64,000 nt of DNA from Shimia_B sp038525525 (GTDB lineage Bacteria; Pseudomonadota; Alphaproteobacteria; Rhodobacterales; Rhodobacteraceae). Positions 24,661-33,160 of the stretch are shown in pieces (position 1 is the stretch's first letter; the number at the start of each line of letters is the position of its first letter). The position numbers and the translations under genes were made by a program. Location of the stretch: the NCBI GenBank assembly GCA_038525525.1, contig JBCBHO010000001.1:620001-684000 (forward strand), read 5' to 3'. The notes below the pieces were generated by a model. The model saw nothing but the letters and a program-made list of their open reading frames with translations. It was not told where the DNA came from and did not search any database.

Positions 24661-24831
24661 GCACCGCGTCCCACGGCTGTCGGACGCGCGCCCGGGACCT
24701 GATCCGTGGCCTGATCCGGGGCCTCCTCTCTTTGCTCCAAGCGCCGCCATAGTGGCACAACCCGAGGGCTATCTTTGCCCCGCTCCCGGCCCTAAGCATT
24801 GGAGAACAGACCTTTTCACGGATGCATTCCC

Positions 24832-25689
24832 ATGGCCGAGCTCCTGACCTTCGAAAACTTGGGTAACCTGCTGATGCTCTGCTTCCTGCAGGCGGTGCTC
24901 GGGTTCGACAATCTCCTCTACATCTCGATCGAGTCCCAGCGCGCGCCACTAGCCCAGCAGAAGACCGTGCGCTTTTGGGGCATCATCATCGCGGTGGCGC
25001 TGCGCGTGGTGCTCCTCTTCGCCATGGTCCAGCTGCTTGACGCGCTGGCCGCGCCCTTCATCGTCTTTGACTGGGAAGGCGTGATCGAGGGCGGGGTGAA
25101 TTTCGCCACCGTCGTCTTCCTCTTCGGCGGCGTCTTCATCATGTACACCGCCGTCAAGGAGATCACGCACCTCCTGTCCATCGAGCACCTCCACACCGAC
25201 GTCGAAGGCAAATCGTCGAAATCGGCGACGCAGGTCATCACGCTCATCGTGCTGATGAACCTGATCTTTTCCTTCGACTCGGTTCTGTCAGCCATCGCCA
25301 TCACCGACGTCTTCATCGTGCTGGCCACGGCGATCCTCCTCTCTGGGCTCGCCATGCTGCTCCTCGCCGACGGGGTGACAGCCTTCATCGAGAAAAACCG
25401 CGCCTACGAGGTGCTCGGGCTCTTCATCCTGCTCATCGTGGGCGTGGTGCTCATCGGCGAGGCCGGCGTCGCCGCCGCCCACGCTGCTGAGTCCGCCGTG
25501 AGCGCCGACGTGGCCAGCCACACAACCCATGACAACGACCTCGCGCTCCGCGTCTTCGGCTTTGCCATCGTGCCCATGTCGAAGACAACGTTCTACTTCG
25601 CGGTGATCGTGCTTTTCGCCGTGGAGATCATCCAGTCGCGCTACCGCAAGAAGCTCTCCGCCGAACGCGCGGCGACGCAAAATGGTTGA
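24832..25689 (+). CDS. TerC family integral membrane protein
   Basis: A 285-residue inner-membrane protein with seven to nine helices. It has both TerC signatures: QAVLGFDNLLYISI near residue 20 and LIFSFDSVLSAIAIT near 145. TerC proteins are linked to tellurite resistance, metal (mainly manganese) efflux and metallation of exported proteins. The ATG at MAELLTFEN is chosen; a TTG 11 codons earlier is possible. It is the first gene of a same-strand cluster with XpaC, TelA, SPFH and zinc-ribbon proteins. Confidence 0.88.
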   Translation: MAELLTFENLGNLLMLCFLQAVLGFDNLLYISIESQRAPLAQQKTVRFWGIIIAVALRVVLLFAMVQLLDALAAPFIVFDWEGVIEGGVNFATVVFLFGGVFIMYTAVKEITHLLSIEHLHTDVEGKSSKSATQVITLIVLMNLIFSFDSVLSAIAITDVFIVLATAILLSGLAMLLLADGVTAFIEKNRAYEVLGLFILLIVGVVLIGEAGVAAAHAAESAVSADVASHTTHDNDLALRVFGFAIVPMSKTTFYFAVIVLFAVEIIQSRYRKKLSAERAATQNG

Positions 25690-25752
25690 GCAGAACTGGT
25701 AGTTCACGGCTGTCGTACCTATGGTAAAGTGCATGGAGACGTGTGAGGGGCA

Positions 25753-25836
25753 ATGTCCGGTAAAGCGCTGCAAAACCTGAGCTGGCTGCTCCTCATCGTG
25801 CTGATCCTCATCGTGTCGATCACGGGGGGCGTCTGA
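25753..25836 (+). CDS. 27-residue single-span membrane peptide
   Basis: The sequence starts MSGKALQNLSW and continues as one hydrophobic helix (LLLIVLILIVSI) ending TGGV. GAGGGG lies just upstream of the ATG, and the TGA overlaps the ATG of the XpaC gene (TGATG), so the two are probably translated together. It may be a regulator or membrane partner in the cluster, or a leader peptide. It resembles no family I know. The 63-bp gap after TerC holds nothing else obvious. Confidence 0.65.
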   Translation: MSGKALQNLSWLLLIVLILIVSITGGV

Positions 25837-26714
25837 TGACGGAGCGCTACGGCGGGAAGTACTCGAAGGGCGGCGCAACGGAAAACGCGCGGCCCGCGCC
25901 GAGCTCGCCCTACGAGGGCGCGCGCCCCTCCGCGGTGGGGCTGAGGGTCAATCTTCTCTTTATCGCGCCCCTGCCCCTCGTCTTCTCGCTTTTCGGCTCG
26001 GGTGCCACGACGCTCGCCGTCAATATCGTGGCCCTCGCGCTCATGTTGCTCGCTGCGTGGCTCACGCGCGAGGGGCTCGTGGCCGAGGAGGCCTACAATG
26101 CACGCACCATCGCCAAGCGCCCGGCCATGCCGCGCAAGATCGCGGGCGCTGTCGTGATCGGGGCGGGGCTCGCGCTGGCGTCGCTGGCGACCATGGGCGC
26201 CCTCCCTGCGGTCGTCGTGGGCGCGGTGGGCGCAGCACTCCATCTCGGGGCCTTCGGGCTCGACCCGCTAAGCGACAAGGGCGCAGAGGGCATCGACCAG
26301 TTCCAGCAGGACCGCGTGGCGCGGGTGGTGGACGAGGCGGAGGCCTATCTGGGCTCCATGACCACGGCCATCGCCGCGCTGAAGGACCGCGGGCTAGAGC
26401 GGCGCGTCGCCGCCTTCCAGGCCACCGCGCGCAAGATGTTTCGCACCGTTGAGGAGGATCCGCGCGATCTCACCGCCGCAAGGAAGTTCCTCGGCGTCTA
26501 TTTGATGGGCGCGCGCGACGCGACGCTCAAGTTCTCCGATCTCTATGGCCGCCAGCCCAAGCCCGAGGACAAGGCGCAGTATCTCGCGCTCCTCGATGAT
26601 CTGGACGGAAATTTCGCCGCGAAGACGGAAAAACTCATGACCGACAACCGCACCGACATGGATATCGAGATCAAGGTGCTCCGCGACCGTCTCGCCCGGG
26701 AGGGCGTGCAATGA
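25836..26714 (+). CDS. XpaC-family (5-bromo-4-chloroindolyl phosphate hydrolysis) protein
   Basis: A 292-residue protein with a short polar N-terminus, about four hydrophobic segments (residues 36-145), then a cytoplasmic helical region. The latter includes DEAEAYLGSMTTAIAALKDR and PRDLTAARKFLGVYLMGA, which fit XpaC. In other bacteria XpaC is adjacent to TelA and both belong to Ter-associated loci; biochemical function is unknown. The name reflects a Bacillus phenotype, not a proven enzyme. The ATG overlaps the stop of the 27-residue peptide. The 145-bp gap to telA has a weak GCCC-CGCGA-GGGC hairpin with TTTTATT and could attenuate. Confidence 0.83.
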   Translation: MTERYGGKYSKGGATENARPAPSSPYEGARPSAVGLRVNLLFIAPLPLVFSLFGSGATTLAVNIVALALMLLAAWLTREGLVAEEAYNARTIAKRPAMPRKIAGAVVIGAGLALASLATMGALPAVVVGAVGAALHLGAFGLDPLSDKGAEGIDQFQQDRVARVVDEAEAYLGSMTTAIAALKDRGLERRVAAFQATARKMFRTVEEDPRDLTAARKFLGVYLMGARDATLKFSDLYGRQPKPEDKAQYLALLDDLDGNFAAKTEKLMTDNRTDMDIEIKVLRDRLAREGVQ

Positions 26715-26859
26715 GCCGGCCCGAGAGGGCGCATTTTCAACCGCCCCGCGAGGGCTTTTATTAACCGGCCCCGTCGGGCCACCACCCCAGCCAAGAGCCA
26801 GGGTATTTGACCAAAGCCCCACCGAGGAAAACGGGGCCACCGCCAACAGAGGGACCACC

Positions 26860-28044
26860 ATGAAAGAAGACGTCCGCACCCGTGCAGAGGCCGCCCTGGC
26901 CGATGTGGAAAAAGTCACCGCCGTCGTGCTGCCCGAACCGTCGAACGCGCTCGTGCCCGTCAACGAGACGGCGGAGCCCGAGATCGCCAAGCGCGTGGCC
27001 GAGATCGACATCAAGAACACGCAGTCCATCGTGGAATTCGGCTCCGTGGCGCAGGCCGAGCTGCAGGAAATCTCCCAGTCGATGCTGGCGGGCGTCAAAA
27101 ACAAGGATGTGGGCCCAGCGGGCGACTCGCTGCGCCAGATCGTGACGACGATCCGGGGCTTCTCCGTCTCCGAGCTCGACACCCGCCGCAAGCGCAGCTT
27201 TTGGGAGCGCCTTCTCGGGCGCGCCGCACCCATGGCCAATTTCGTGGCCCGCTACGAGGAAGTGCAGGGCCAGATCGACAAGATAACCGGCAACCTGCTC
27301 GAGCATGAGCACACGCTTCTTAAGGACATCGAGAGCCTCGACGTGCTCTACGAGAAGACCCTGCAATTCTACGACGAGCTCGGTCTCTACATCGCCGCCG
27401 GCGAAGCCAAGATCAAAGAGCTCGACGAGAAAGACATCCCCGCCGCCGAGGCCGCCGTTGAAGCCGCCGCGGAGGAAGACAAGCTCATCCGCTCCCAGGA
27501 AGTGCGCGACATTCGCGCGGCGCGCGACGATCTCGAGCGCCGGGTTCACGATCTCAAGCTCACGCGGCAGGTGACGATGCAGTCGCTCCCCTCGATCCGT
27601 CTCGTGCAGGAAAACGACAAGTCGCTCGTGACGAAGATCAACTCCACCCTCGTCAACACGGTGCCCCTCTGGGAGACGCAGCTCGCGCAGGCCGTCACCA
27701 TCCAGCGGAGCCGCGAGGCCGCCGAGGCCGTGCGCGACGCAAATGACCTGACGAACGAGCTCCTGAAGGCCAATGCCGCCAACCTGCGCGAAACGAACAA
27801 GGTCGTGCGCGAGGAGATGGAGCGCGGCGTCTTCGACATCGAGGCCGTCAAGCAGGCAAATGCCGACCTCGTAGCCACCATCGAGGAAAGCCTCCAGATC
27901 GCCGACGAGGGCAAGAAGAAGCGCGCCGCCGCGGAAGTCGAACTCCAGAACATGGAAAAGGAGCTCCGCGAGACGCTGGCCAAGGCGAAGTCCTCCGGGA
28001 CGGGCTCGGGCTACGCCGTGGGCACGGCTGCCTCCACGAAGTGA
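26860..28044 (+). CDS. telA: TelA/KlaA-family toxic anion resistance protein
   Basis: A 394-residue, largely helical cytoplasmic protein of the TelA family. The C-terminal third carries the family signature: ANAANLRETNKVVREEMERG followed by VFDIEAVKQANADLVATIEE. Charged coiled-coil stretches run through the middle (about 180-260). TelA proteins give tellurite and envelope-stress tolerance by an unknown mechanism. GAGGGA precedes the ATG. The TGA overlaps the GTG of the lipoprotein gene (GTGA). Confidence 0.9.
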   Translation: MKEDVRTRAEAALADVEKVTAVVLPEPSNALVPVNETAEPEIAKRVAEIDIKNTQSIVEFGSVAQAELQEISQSMLAGVKNKDVGPAGDSLRQIVTTIRGFSVSELDTRRKRSFWERLLGRAAPMANFVARYEEVQGQIDKITGNLLEHEHTLLKDIESLDVLYEKTLQFYDELGLYIAAGEAKIKELDEKDIPAAEAAVEAAAEEDKLIRSQEVRDIRAARDDLERRVHDLKLTRQVTMQSLPSIRLVQENDKSLVTKINSTLVNTVPLWETQLAQAVTIQRSREAAEAVRDANDLTNELLKANAANLRETNKVVREEMERGVFDIEAVKQANADLVATIEESLQIADEGKKKRAAAEVELQNMEKELRETLAKAKSSGTGSGYAVGTAASTK

Positions 28045-28979
28045 AGGCCCGCGCCGCCCTCCTTCTGGCCAGTGTCGCGCTGGCGGGCTGCGATGTCGCG
28101 CAAGGCGGCCTCGAGAACTCCGTGCGCCCCACGGCCCGCCCGCCCGCCTCGGTCGCGCCTGCGCCAAGCGAGGAAAGCCGGCGGCTGGCGGCGTTCTACA
28201 CGCGCCTCGAACAAGGCCAGCGCGTGCGCGGGCTCCTGAGGACGGATGGCGGCACTGTGGATGCGCCCTTCAACGAGCGCACGCTGGCGGAGAATTTCCT
28301 AGCCATCGCACTCTTTGACGAGAACCCGGGCAACGAGATTCGCGTGGGTGCCGCGCCCGTGCCCACGGTGCTGCGCAAATGGTCCGGCCCGGTGCGCATC
28401 GGTCTCCGCTTCGGGGCGAGCGTGCCCGGGGAGGACCGCGCGCGCCAGGAGATGCAGGCGCGGGACTACGCCCGCCGCCTCGCCGCCGTCACCGATCATC
28501 CGATCAGCTACGTGGGCAGCGGCGGGGAGAACTTCTCCGTCTACGTGGTCAACGAGGACGAGCGCCGTGCGCTGGCGCCCACGCTTGCAAGCACCATCCG
28601 AGGCTTCGACGAGACCACGGCCGCCACCGTGCGCGACCTGCCCCGCTCCGTCTATTGCCTCGTCATCGCGTTCTCGGGATCGCGCAGCGCCAATTACACC
28701 CGCGCCGTGGCCATCATCCGGCAAGAGCTGCCGCCCGCCTCCTGGCGGTCCTGCCTTCACGAGGAGGTGGCCCAGGGCCTCGGGCTGCCGAATGACAGCC
28801 CCCGCGCGCGGCCCTCGATCTTCAACGATGACGAGGAATTCGCGTTGCTCACCCGGCACGACGAGCTCCTCCTCGCGATCCTCTACGACCGCCGCCTGCC
28901 GGCAGGCATCGCCGCCGCCGAAGCCGCCCCCCTCATCCGCCGCCTGGCCGCCGAGAAGCTCGGCGCCGGCCCCGTCTGA
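28041..28979 (+). CDS. DUF2927-like lipoprotein
   Basis: A 312-residue predicted lipoprotein with lipobox LALAGC-type ending VALAGC (Cys17). The C-terminal half has RSVYCLVIAFSG, then CLHEEVAQGLGLPNDSPRARPS, split here as CLHEEVAQGLGLPND and SPRARPS, and SIFNDDEEFALLTRHDELLL. The HEE motif and DDEEFALLT pattern fit DUF2927, common in Rhodobacterales; the HEE could be part of a metal site. It would act at the periplasmic face. Its GTG overlaps the telA stop, which ties it firmly to the stress cluster. Confidence 0.78.
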   Translation: MKARAALLLASVALAGCDVAQGGLENSVRPTARPPASVAPAPSEESRRLAAFYTRLEQGQRVRGLLRTDGGTVDAPFNERTLAENFLAIALFDENPGNEIRVGAAPVPTVLRKWSGPVRIGLRFGASVPGEDRARQEMQARDYARRLAAVTDHPISYVGSGGENFSVYVVNEDERRALAPTLASTIRGFDETTAATVRDLPRSVYCLVIAFSGSRSANYTRAVAIIRQELPPASWRSCLHEEVAQGLGLPNDSPRARPSIFNDDEEFALLTRHDELLLAILYDRRLPAGIAAAEAAPLIRRLAAEKLGAGPV

Positions 28980-29013
28980 CCCAAGATCACCTCCAGAGTT
29001 TAGGAGCCCGCCC

Positions 29014-30126
29014 ATGCCTATCTTCGATTTTCTCTCCGGCCAGTTCATCGACGTCATCGAATGGACCGACGACACGCGCGACACCATGGTCTTCCGCTTC
29101 GAGCGCGAGGGCCACGAGATCAAGTACGGCGCCAAGCTCACCGTGCGCGAGGCGCAGTCGGCCGTCTTCATCCACGAGGGCCAGCTCGCCGACGTGTTCA
29201 CCCCCGGTCTCTACATGCTCGAGACCAACAACATGCCGATCATGACCTCGCTCCAGCACTGGGATCACGGCTTCAAGAGCCCGTTCAAGAGCGAGATCTA
29301 CTTCGTCGCCACCAACCGCTTCACCGATCTGAAATGGGGCACCAAGAACCCGATCATGCTGCGCGACCCAGAATTCGGCCCCACACGGCTCCGCGCCTTC
29401 GGCACTTACACGATCCGCGTCACCGACCCTGCGCGTTTCATGACCGAGATCGTGGGCACCGACGGCGAGTTCACCACCGACGAGATCAGCTTCCAGATCC
29501 GCAACATCATCGTGCAGGAATTTTCGCAAGCCATCGCGCGGAGCGGCATCCCCGTCCTCGACATGGCCGCAAATACCGGCGACGTGGGCAAGCTCATCGC
29601 CGAAGCCATCACCCCCACGCTCACGAGCTACGGCCTCTCGGTGCCGGAATTCTACATCGAGAACATCTCGCTTCCGCCCGCCGTGGAGAAGGCGCTCGAC
29701 GAGCGCACGTCGCGCGGGATCACCGGCAATCTCGACGATCACCTGAAGTACAAGGCCGCCGAGGCCATGGGCGCGGGCGGCTCGGCCGGCGATGCCATGG
29801 GCATGGGCATGGGTGCCGGCCTCGGCATGCAGATGGGCAACATGATGATGGGCGGTATGGGACAAGGGGCGCAGCACGCCGCCGCCAGCGCCCCCATGGC
29901 CCCGCCCCCGCCGCCGGTGGAGCATGTCTGGCACATCGCCGAAAACGGCGCCACGAAAGGCCCTTACTCGAAGGCGCGGCTCGCGGAGATGGCCGGCAAT
30001 GGCGGGCTGACGCGCGAGACCTTCGTCTGGACCCAGGGCCAGGACGGCTGGAAACGCGCCGAGGACGTCACCGAGCTCGCGCAGCTTTTCACCGTCATGC
30101 CGCCCCCGCCCCCGCCGGGGGCCTGA
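29014..30126 (+). CDS. SPFH-domain protein with C-terminal GYF_2 domain (YdjI-like)
   Basis: A 370-residue protein. The N-terminal FDFLSGQFIDVIEWTDD and an SPFH domain (about 30-235) resemble the Bacillus YdjI/virion-core-like group. A Gly/Met-rich linker (about 250-285) follows, then a GYF_2 domain starting VWHIAENGATKGPYSKARLA. SPFH proteins scaffold membrane microdomains; YdjI pairs with the zinc-ribbon protein YdjG to recruit a PspA protein in Bacillus. AGGAG precedes the ATG. No PspA gene is in the window. Confidence 0.85.
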   Translation: MPIFDFLSGQFIDVIEWTDDTRDTMVFRFEREGHEIKYGAKLTVREAQSAVFIHEGQLADVFTPGLYMLETNNMPIMTSLQHWDHGFKSPFKSEIYFVATNRFTDLKWGTKNPIMLRDPEFGPTRLRAFGTYTIRVTDPARFMTEIVGTDGEFTTDEISFQIRNIIVQEFSQAIARSGIPVLDMAANTGDVGKLIAEAITPTLTSYGLSVPEFYIENISLPPAVEKALDERTSRGITGNLDDHLKYKAAEAMGAGGSAGDAMGMGMGAGLGMQMGNMMMGGMGQGAQHAAASAPMAPPPPPVEHVWHIAENGATKGPYSKARLAEMAGNGGLTRETFVWTQGQDGWKRAEDVTELAQLFTVMPPPPPPGA

Positions 30127-30143
30127 TCCGCATCACGCGCCAC

Positions 30144-30193
30144 TATAATCACGCCAACGGGGCACGCCGGCGCTGAGCGGGCACGGCGCCGGC
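30144..30193 (+). promoter_or_regulatory. TATAAT box and hairpin between SPFH and b561 genes
   Basis: A perfect TATAAT (30144-30149) is followed by GCCGGCGC/GCGCCGGC, an 8-bp stem (30166-30193). There is no good -35. It could be a secondary promoter with a structured leader, or a partial terminator inside the cluster. Confidence 0.3.
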
Positions 30194-30237
30194 CGGTCCT
30201 GCCTGCAAACGGCAAGCTGAAACTTCGGGACGCGCCG

Positions 30238-30822
30238 ATGCGTAGCTACACCATGACGACGCGATTGATGCCCGCGGGCCTTGCCGCCCGCCTGCCGCAC
30301 AGGCGGACGGTGCTCAAAGTGCTGCACTGGAGCCTTCTGCCCTTTTTCGTCTGGTTCATCTTCGCCGACCCAGATGTGATCCGGTCGTGGGGGCCGCGCT
30401 GGTTCCAGCTGCATTCCCTCATGGGGCTCGGCTTCGTCGTGATCGCCCTCGCCTGGACCGCCTTCACGCTACACCACGGGCTGCTGAGCCGCCCGGGACC
30501 GAAGCTCAGGGGCTGGCTCAGGCCGCTCCACCGCTGGCTGCATATCGCGCTTGTCTGGAGCCTCTTTCTCGTGGCGTTCGGCGGCTTCCTCCTGGGGCTG
30601 ACGGCGAGTTTCCAGATGAAGGCCGGGGGCTTTCTACCCTTCGCGCCGCCCCTCGATCTGCCAGAGGCGCATCACATCGTGGGCGTTGCCCATACCTACC
30701 AGTTCTATTCCATGATCGCCCTCGTGGGTGTCCATGCGGGCTTCCATGTCTGGCGTCACCTGCGCCTGCGCGATAATGCTTTGCGCATCATGGCTCCCAA
30801 ATTCCTCCATAAGTACCTGTGA
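30238..30822 (+). CDS. Cytochrome b561-like membrane protein
   Basis: A 194-residue protein with four membrane helices. Histidines suited to heme b ligation lie in helix 1 (His30 in VLKVLHWSLLPF), helix 2 (His59), near helix 3 (His102) and helix 4 (His166, His170 in VGVHAGFHVW). The pattern fits bacterial cytochrome b561, which passes electrons from quinol to superoxide or other acceptors. Start is ATG at 30238; a second ATG five codons on is possible. Its stop overlaps the GTG of the zinc-ribbon gene. Confidence 0.8.
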   Translation: MRSYTMTTRLMPAGLAARLPHRRTVLKVLHWSLLPFFVWFIFADPDVIRSWGPRWFQLHSLMGLGFVVIALAWTAFTLHHGLLSRPGPKLRGWLRPLHRWLHIALVWSLFLVAFGGFLLGLTASFQMKAGGFLPFAPPLDLPEAHHIVGVAHTYQFYSMIALVGVHAGFHVWRHLRLRDNALRIMAPKFLHKYL

Positions 30823-31925
30823 CCGAGGCCGGGCTCGAGGCTGCGCCCCTCGCGGGCGATACCCGCTTTCCCTGTGGCAATTGCGGGTCCGATTTCCGCT
30901 TTGCCCCCGAGCGGGGCCTTCTGATCTGCGATCATTGCGGCAATGCCGAAGAGATCGGCAGCGGCGCGGGCGGCCCGCTCGAGGAGCTCGATTTCAAGGC
31001 CGGACTCGGCGGTACGCTTGACGCCGAGGAGATGGAGGAAACCCGCGTGCTCTCCTGCACGTCCTGCGGCGCGCAGGTTGCGTTCGACCCCGCGCAGCAC
31101 GCCGCCGAATGCCCCTTTTGCGCCACGCCCGTGGTAACGGGCACCGGCACCAACCGCCACATCAAGCCGCGCGGCGTCCTCCCCTTCGCGCTCGACGAGG
31201 GCGCGGCGCGGGCGGCGCTGGAGGAGTGGCTGGGCGGGCTCTGGTTCGCGCCGAACGGCGTGGCCGAGTATGCCCGGAAGGGGCGGCGCATGGCGGGCAT
31301 TTACGTCCCCTATTGGACCTACGATGCCGCCACCGCCTCGCGCTACACCGGCCAGCGCGGCACGCACTACTACGAAACGAAGACGGTGATGCGTGATGGC
31401 AAGCGCGAGACGGTGCGCGTGCGAAAGACGCGTTGGAAAAGCGTGTCCGGCCGGGTGGCGCGGGCTTTCGACGACGTGCTCGTCCTCGCCGCGACGTCGC
31501 TGCCCAAGCACTACACGGATCGGCTGAGCCCTTGGGACCTCAGCGATCTGCGGCCCTACAATCCCGAATATCTCGCGGGCTTTCGTGCGGAGGCCTACAC
31601 CGTCGATCTCGACGCGGGCTTCGAGGAGGCGCAGGCGATCATGCGCCGGGTGATCGAGCGCGACGTGCGCTTCGACATCGGCGGCGACGCGCAGCGGATC
31701 ACGACCCTGAAGACCGAGGCGCGCGACGTCACCTTCAAGCACATCCTGCTGCCGGTCTGGATGGCCGCCTACAAATATCGCGGCAAGAGCTTCCGCTTCG
31801 TCGTGAACGGGCGCACCGGCGAGGTGCAAGGGGAGCGTCCCTACTCGGTTTGGAAGATCGCGGCGGCGGTCCTGGTGGGCCTCATCGTCGCGGGCGTGGC
31901 GGGCTACGTGTTGGCGCAGGGCTGA
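30819..31925 (+). CDS. Double zinc-ribbon membrane protein (YdjG-like)
   Basis: A 368-residue protein. Two CxxC-CxxC zinc ribbons are visible: Cys19/22/37/40 and Cys80/83/98/101. A central domain (about 120-330) of unknown fold follows, with AGIYVPYWTYDAATASRYTG and VTFKHILLPVWMAAYKYRGK, then a single C-terminal membrane helix (about 345-366). The layout matches proteins labelled TFIIB-type zinc ribbon or YdjG, partners of SPFH proteins in envelope stress. GTGA overlap with the b561 gene implies coupling. It is the last gene of the cluster; the next gene converges. Confidence 0.85.
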   Translation: MTEAGLEAAPLAGDTRFPCGNCGSDFRFAPERGLLICDHCGNAEEIGSGAGGPLEELDFKAGLGGTLDAEEMEETRVLSCTSCGAQVAFDPAQHAAECPFCATPVVTGTGTNRHIKPRGVLPFALDEGAARAALEEWLGGLWFAPNGVAEYARKGRRMAGIYVPYWTYDAATASRYTGQRGTHYYETKTVMRDGKRETVRVRKTRWKSVSGRVARAFDDVLVLAATSLPKHYTDRLSPWDLSDLRPYNPEYLAGFRAEAYTVDLDAGFEEAQAIMRRVIERDVRFDIGGDAQRITTLKTEARDVTFKHILLPVWMAAYKYRGKSFRFVVNGRTGEVQGERPYSVWKIAAAVLVGLIVAGVAGYVLAQG

Positions 31926-31971
31926 GCCACGCGGGCGGCGTCAGAGCCCGGCACGGTGCGCAATGCGCACC

Positions 31972-33063
31972 CTACGTCTGAGGGGCGTCGAGGAGGGTTT
32001 CGATCCACGCCTCCTTGGGATCGCGCGGTTTGCCAGCTCGTTTCCAGCTGAGCCCGCGCATGACCTCCTGCGCGGCCTCCGGCATCCGGTCGGGAAACCG
32101 CTGGCCCGAAGCCACGCCCCAGAGCGCCGTCCAGAGCCGCCCCACCGTCCAAGGATTGTAGCCCCCGCCCCCGGTGATGAGCGTGCGCGGCGCGAGGCCG
32201 AGGAAGGCGCGCACCCAGGCCACGTGGGCGTTGTTCGTCATCGAGAGCCGCGATTGCGGATCATCCGTCACCCCATCCGCCCCGCATTGCAGCACGATGG
32301 CATCGGGCTTAAACGCCCGGACCGCCGGCAGCGCGATCTCGTCGCGGATGCGCGCGAGGCCCGCATCGTCGAAGCCTGCCTTCACGGGGATGTTGATATG
32401 CGTGCCCGGGCCCCGATCCTCGGCCCCGCCCGTGCGCGGCCAGCGGTTCTCCTCGTGGACCGAGAAGACGAGCACCGAGGTGTCGTCGCGAAAGGCATGG
32501 GCCACGCCGTCGGGGTGATGGGCGTCGATATCGAGGTAAGCCACGCGCCGCGCGCCCACGTGCTGGAGCGCGAGAATGGCGAGCACAACGTCATTGAGAT
32601 AGCAAAAGCCGCTGGCAAAGCCCGGCATGCCGTGATGCGTACCCCCGCCGGGATGGAAGACGACCCCGCCATCGGCGAGGAGCTCGGCCGCCAGGAGCGA
32701 GCCGCCGCAGCCCGTGGCCGGTCGGCGATACATCTCCGGGAAAAACGGGTTCATGGTCGTGCCGAGCTTGAAGCGGTCCTTGTCCGCTTCCGGCAGGGAC
32801 TGCGCGGCCTCCGCGCGCTCGAGCGCGTCGATATAGGCAGGCTCGTGCCAGAGCGCGAGCGCCTTGGGCTTGGCGCGCGGCGAGGTCATGTAGGCCCCCT
32901 CGGGGAGCCATCCGAGCGCGCGCGACAGGTCGATCACGGTGGACACACGCGGGATCGCCAGCGGGTGCCATTCGCCATAGGTCGAGCCCCGGTAAATCTC
33001 CGATCCCAGAAAGGTCGCCACCGCCCGCCCCGTTTCCTGCGTCCCGCATTGTCGCCGCGCCAT
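31972..33063 (-). CDS. Histone-deacetylase-like hydrolase (AcuC/acetylpolyamine group)
   Basis: A 363-residue zinc hydrolase of the class II deacetylase fold. PGGGTHHGMPGFASGFCYLN contains the tandem active-site His, DIDAHHPDGV the zinc Asp/His, and the tail has ITGGGGYNPWTVGRLW. It probably deacetylates small amines or acetylated lysines in the cytosol. The ATG at MARRQCGTQE gives the family length; upstream residues overlap the Nudix promoter region. It converges on the zinc-ribbon gene. Confidence 0.87.
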   Translation of the reverse strand: MARRQCGTQETGRAVATFLGSEIYRGSTYGEWHPLAIPRVSTVIDLSRALGWLPEGAYMTSPRAKPKALALWHEPAYIDALERAEAAQSLPEADKDRFKLGTTMNPFFPEMYRRPATGCGGSLLAAELLADGGVVFHPGGGTHHGMPGFASGFCYLNDVVLAILALQHVGARRVAYLDIDAHHPDGVAHAFRDDTSVLVFSVHEENRWPRTGGAEDRGPGTHINIPVKAGFDDAGLARIRDEIALPAVRAFKPDAIVLQCGADGVTDDPQSRLSMTNNAHVAWVRAFLGLAPRTLITGGGGYNPWTVGRLWTALWGVASGQRFPDRMPEAAQEVMRGLSWKRAGKPRDPKEAWIETLLDAPQT

Positions 33064-33086
33064 TGCACCGATGGTGGTATCCGCGC

Positions 33087-33114
33087 TTGCCGTGTGCCAA
33101 ATATGGCGTATTCT
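33087..33114 (+). promoter_or_regulatory. Candidate promoter for the Nudix gene
   Basis: TTGCCG, 16 bases, TATTCT, in the most AT-rich stretch of the divergent gap between the deacetylase and Nudix genes. Confidence 0.4.
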
Positions 33115-33160
33115 TGAAGGATCGAGCAATTTAAGCATGAAGCGTAATACGAGGCGGCCC

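Noticed and set aside
31963..33117. A 384-codon plus-strand frame opposite the deacetylase-like gene
   Set aside because: Antisense to a protein with full zinc-site motifs; no independent start signals.
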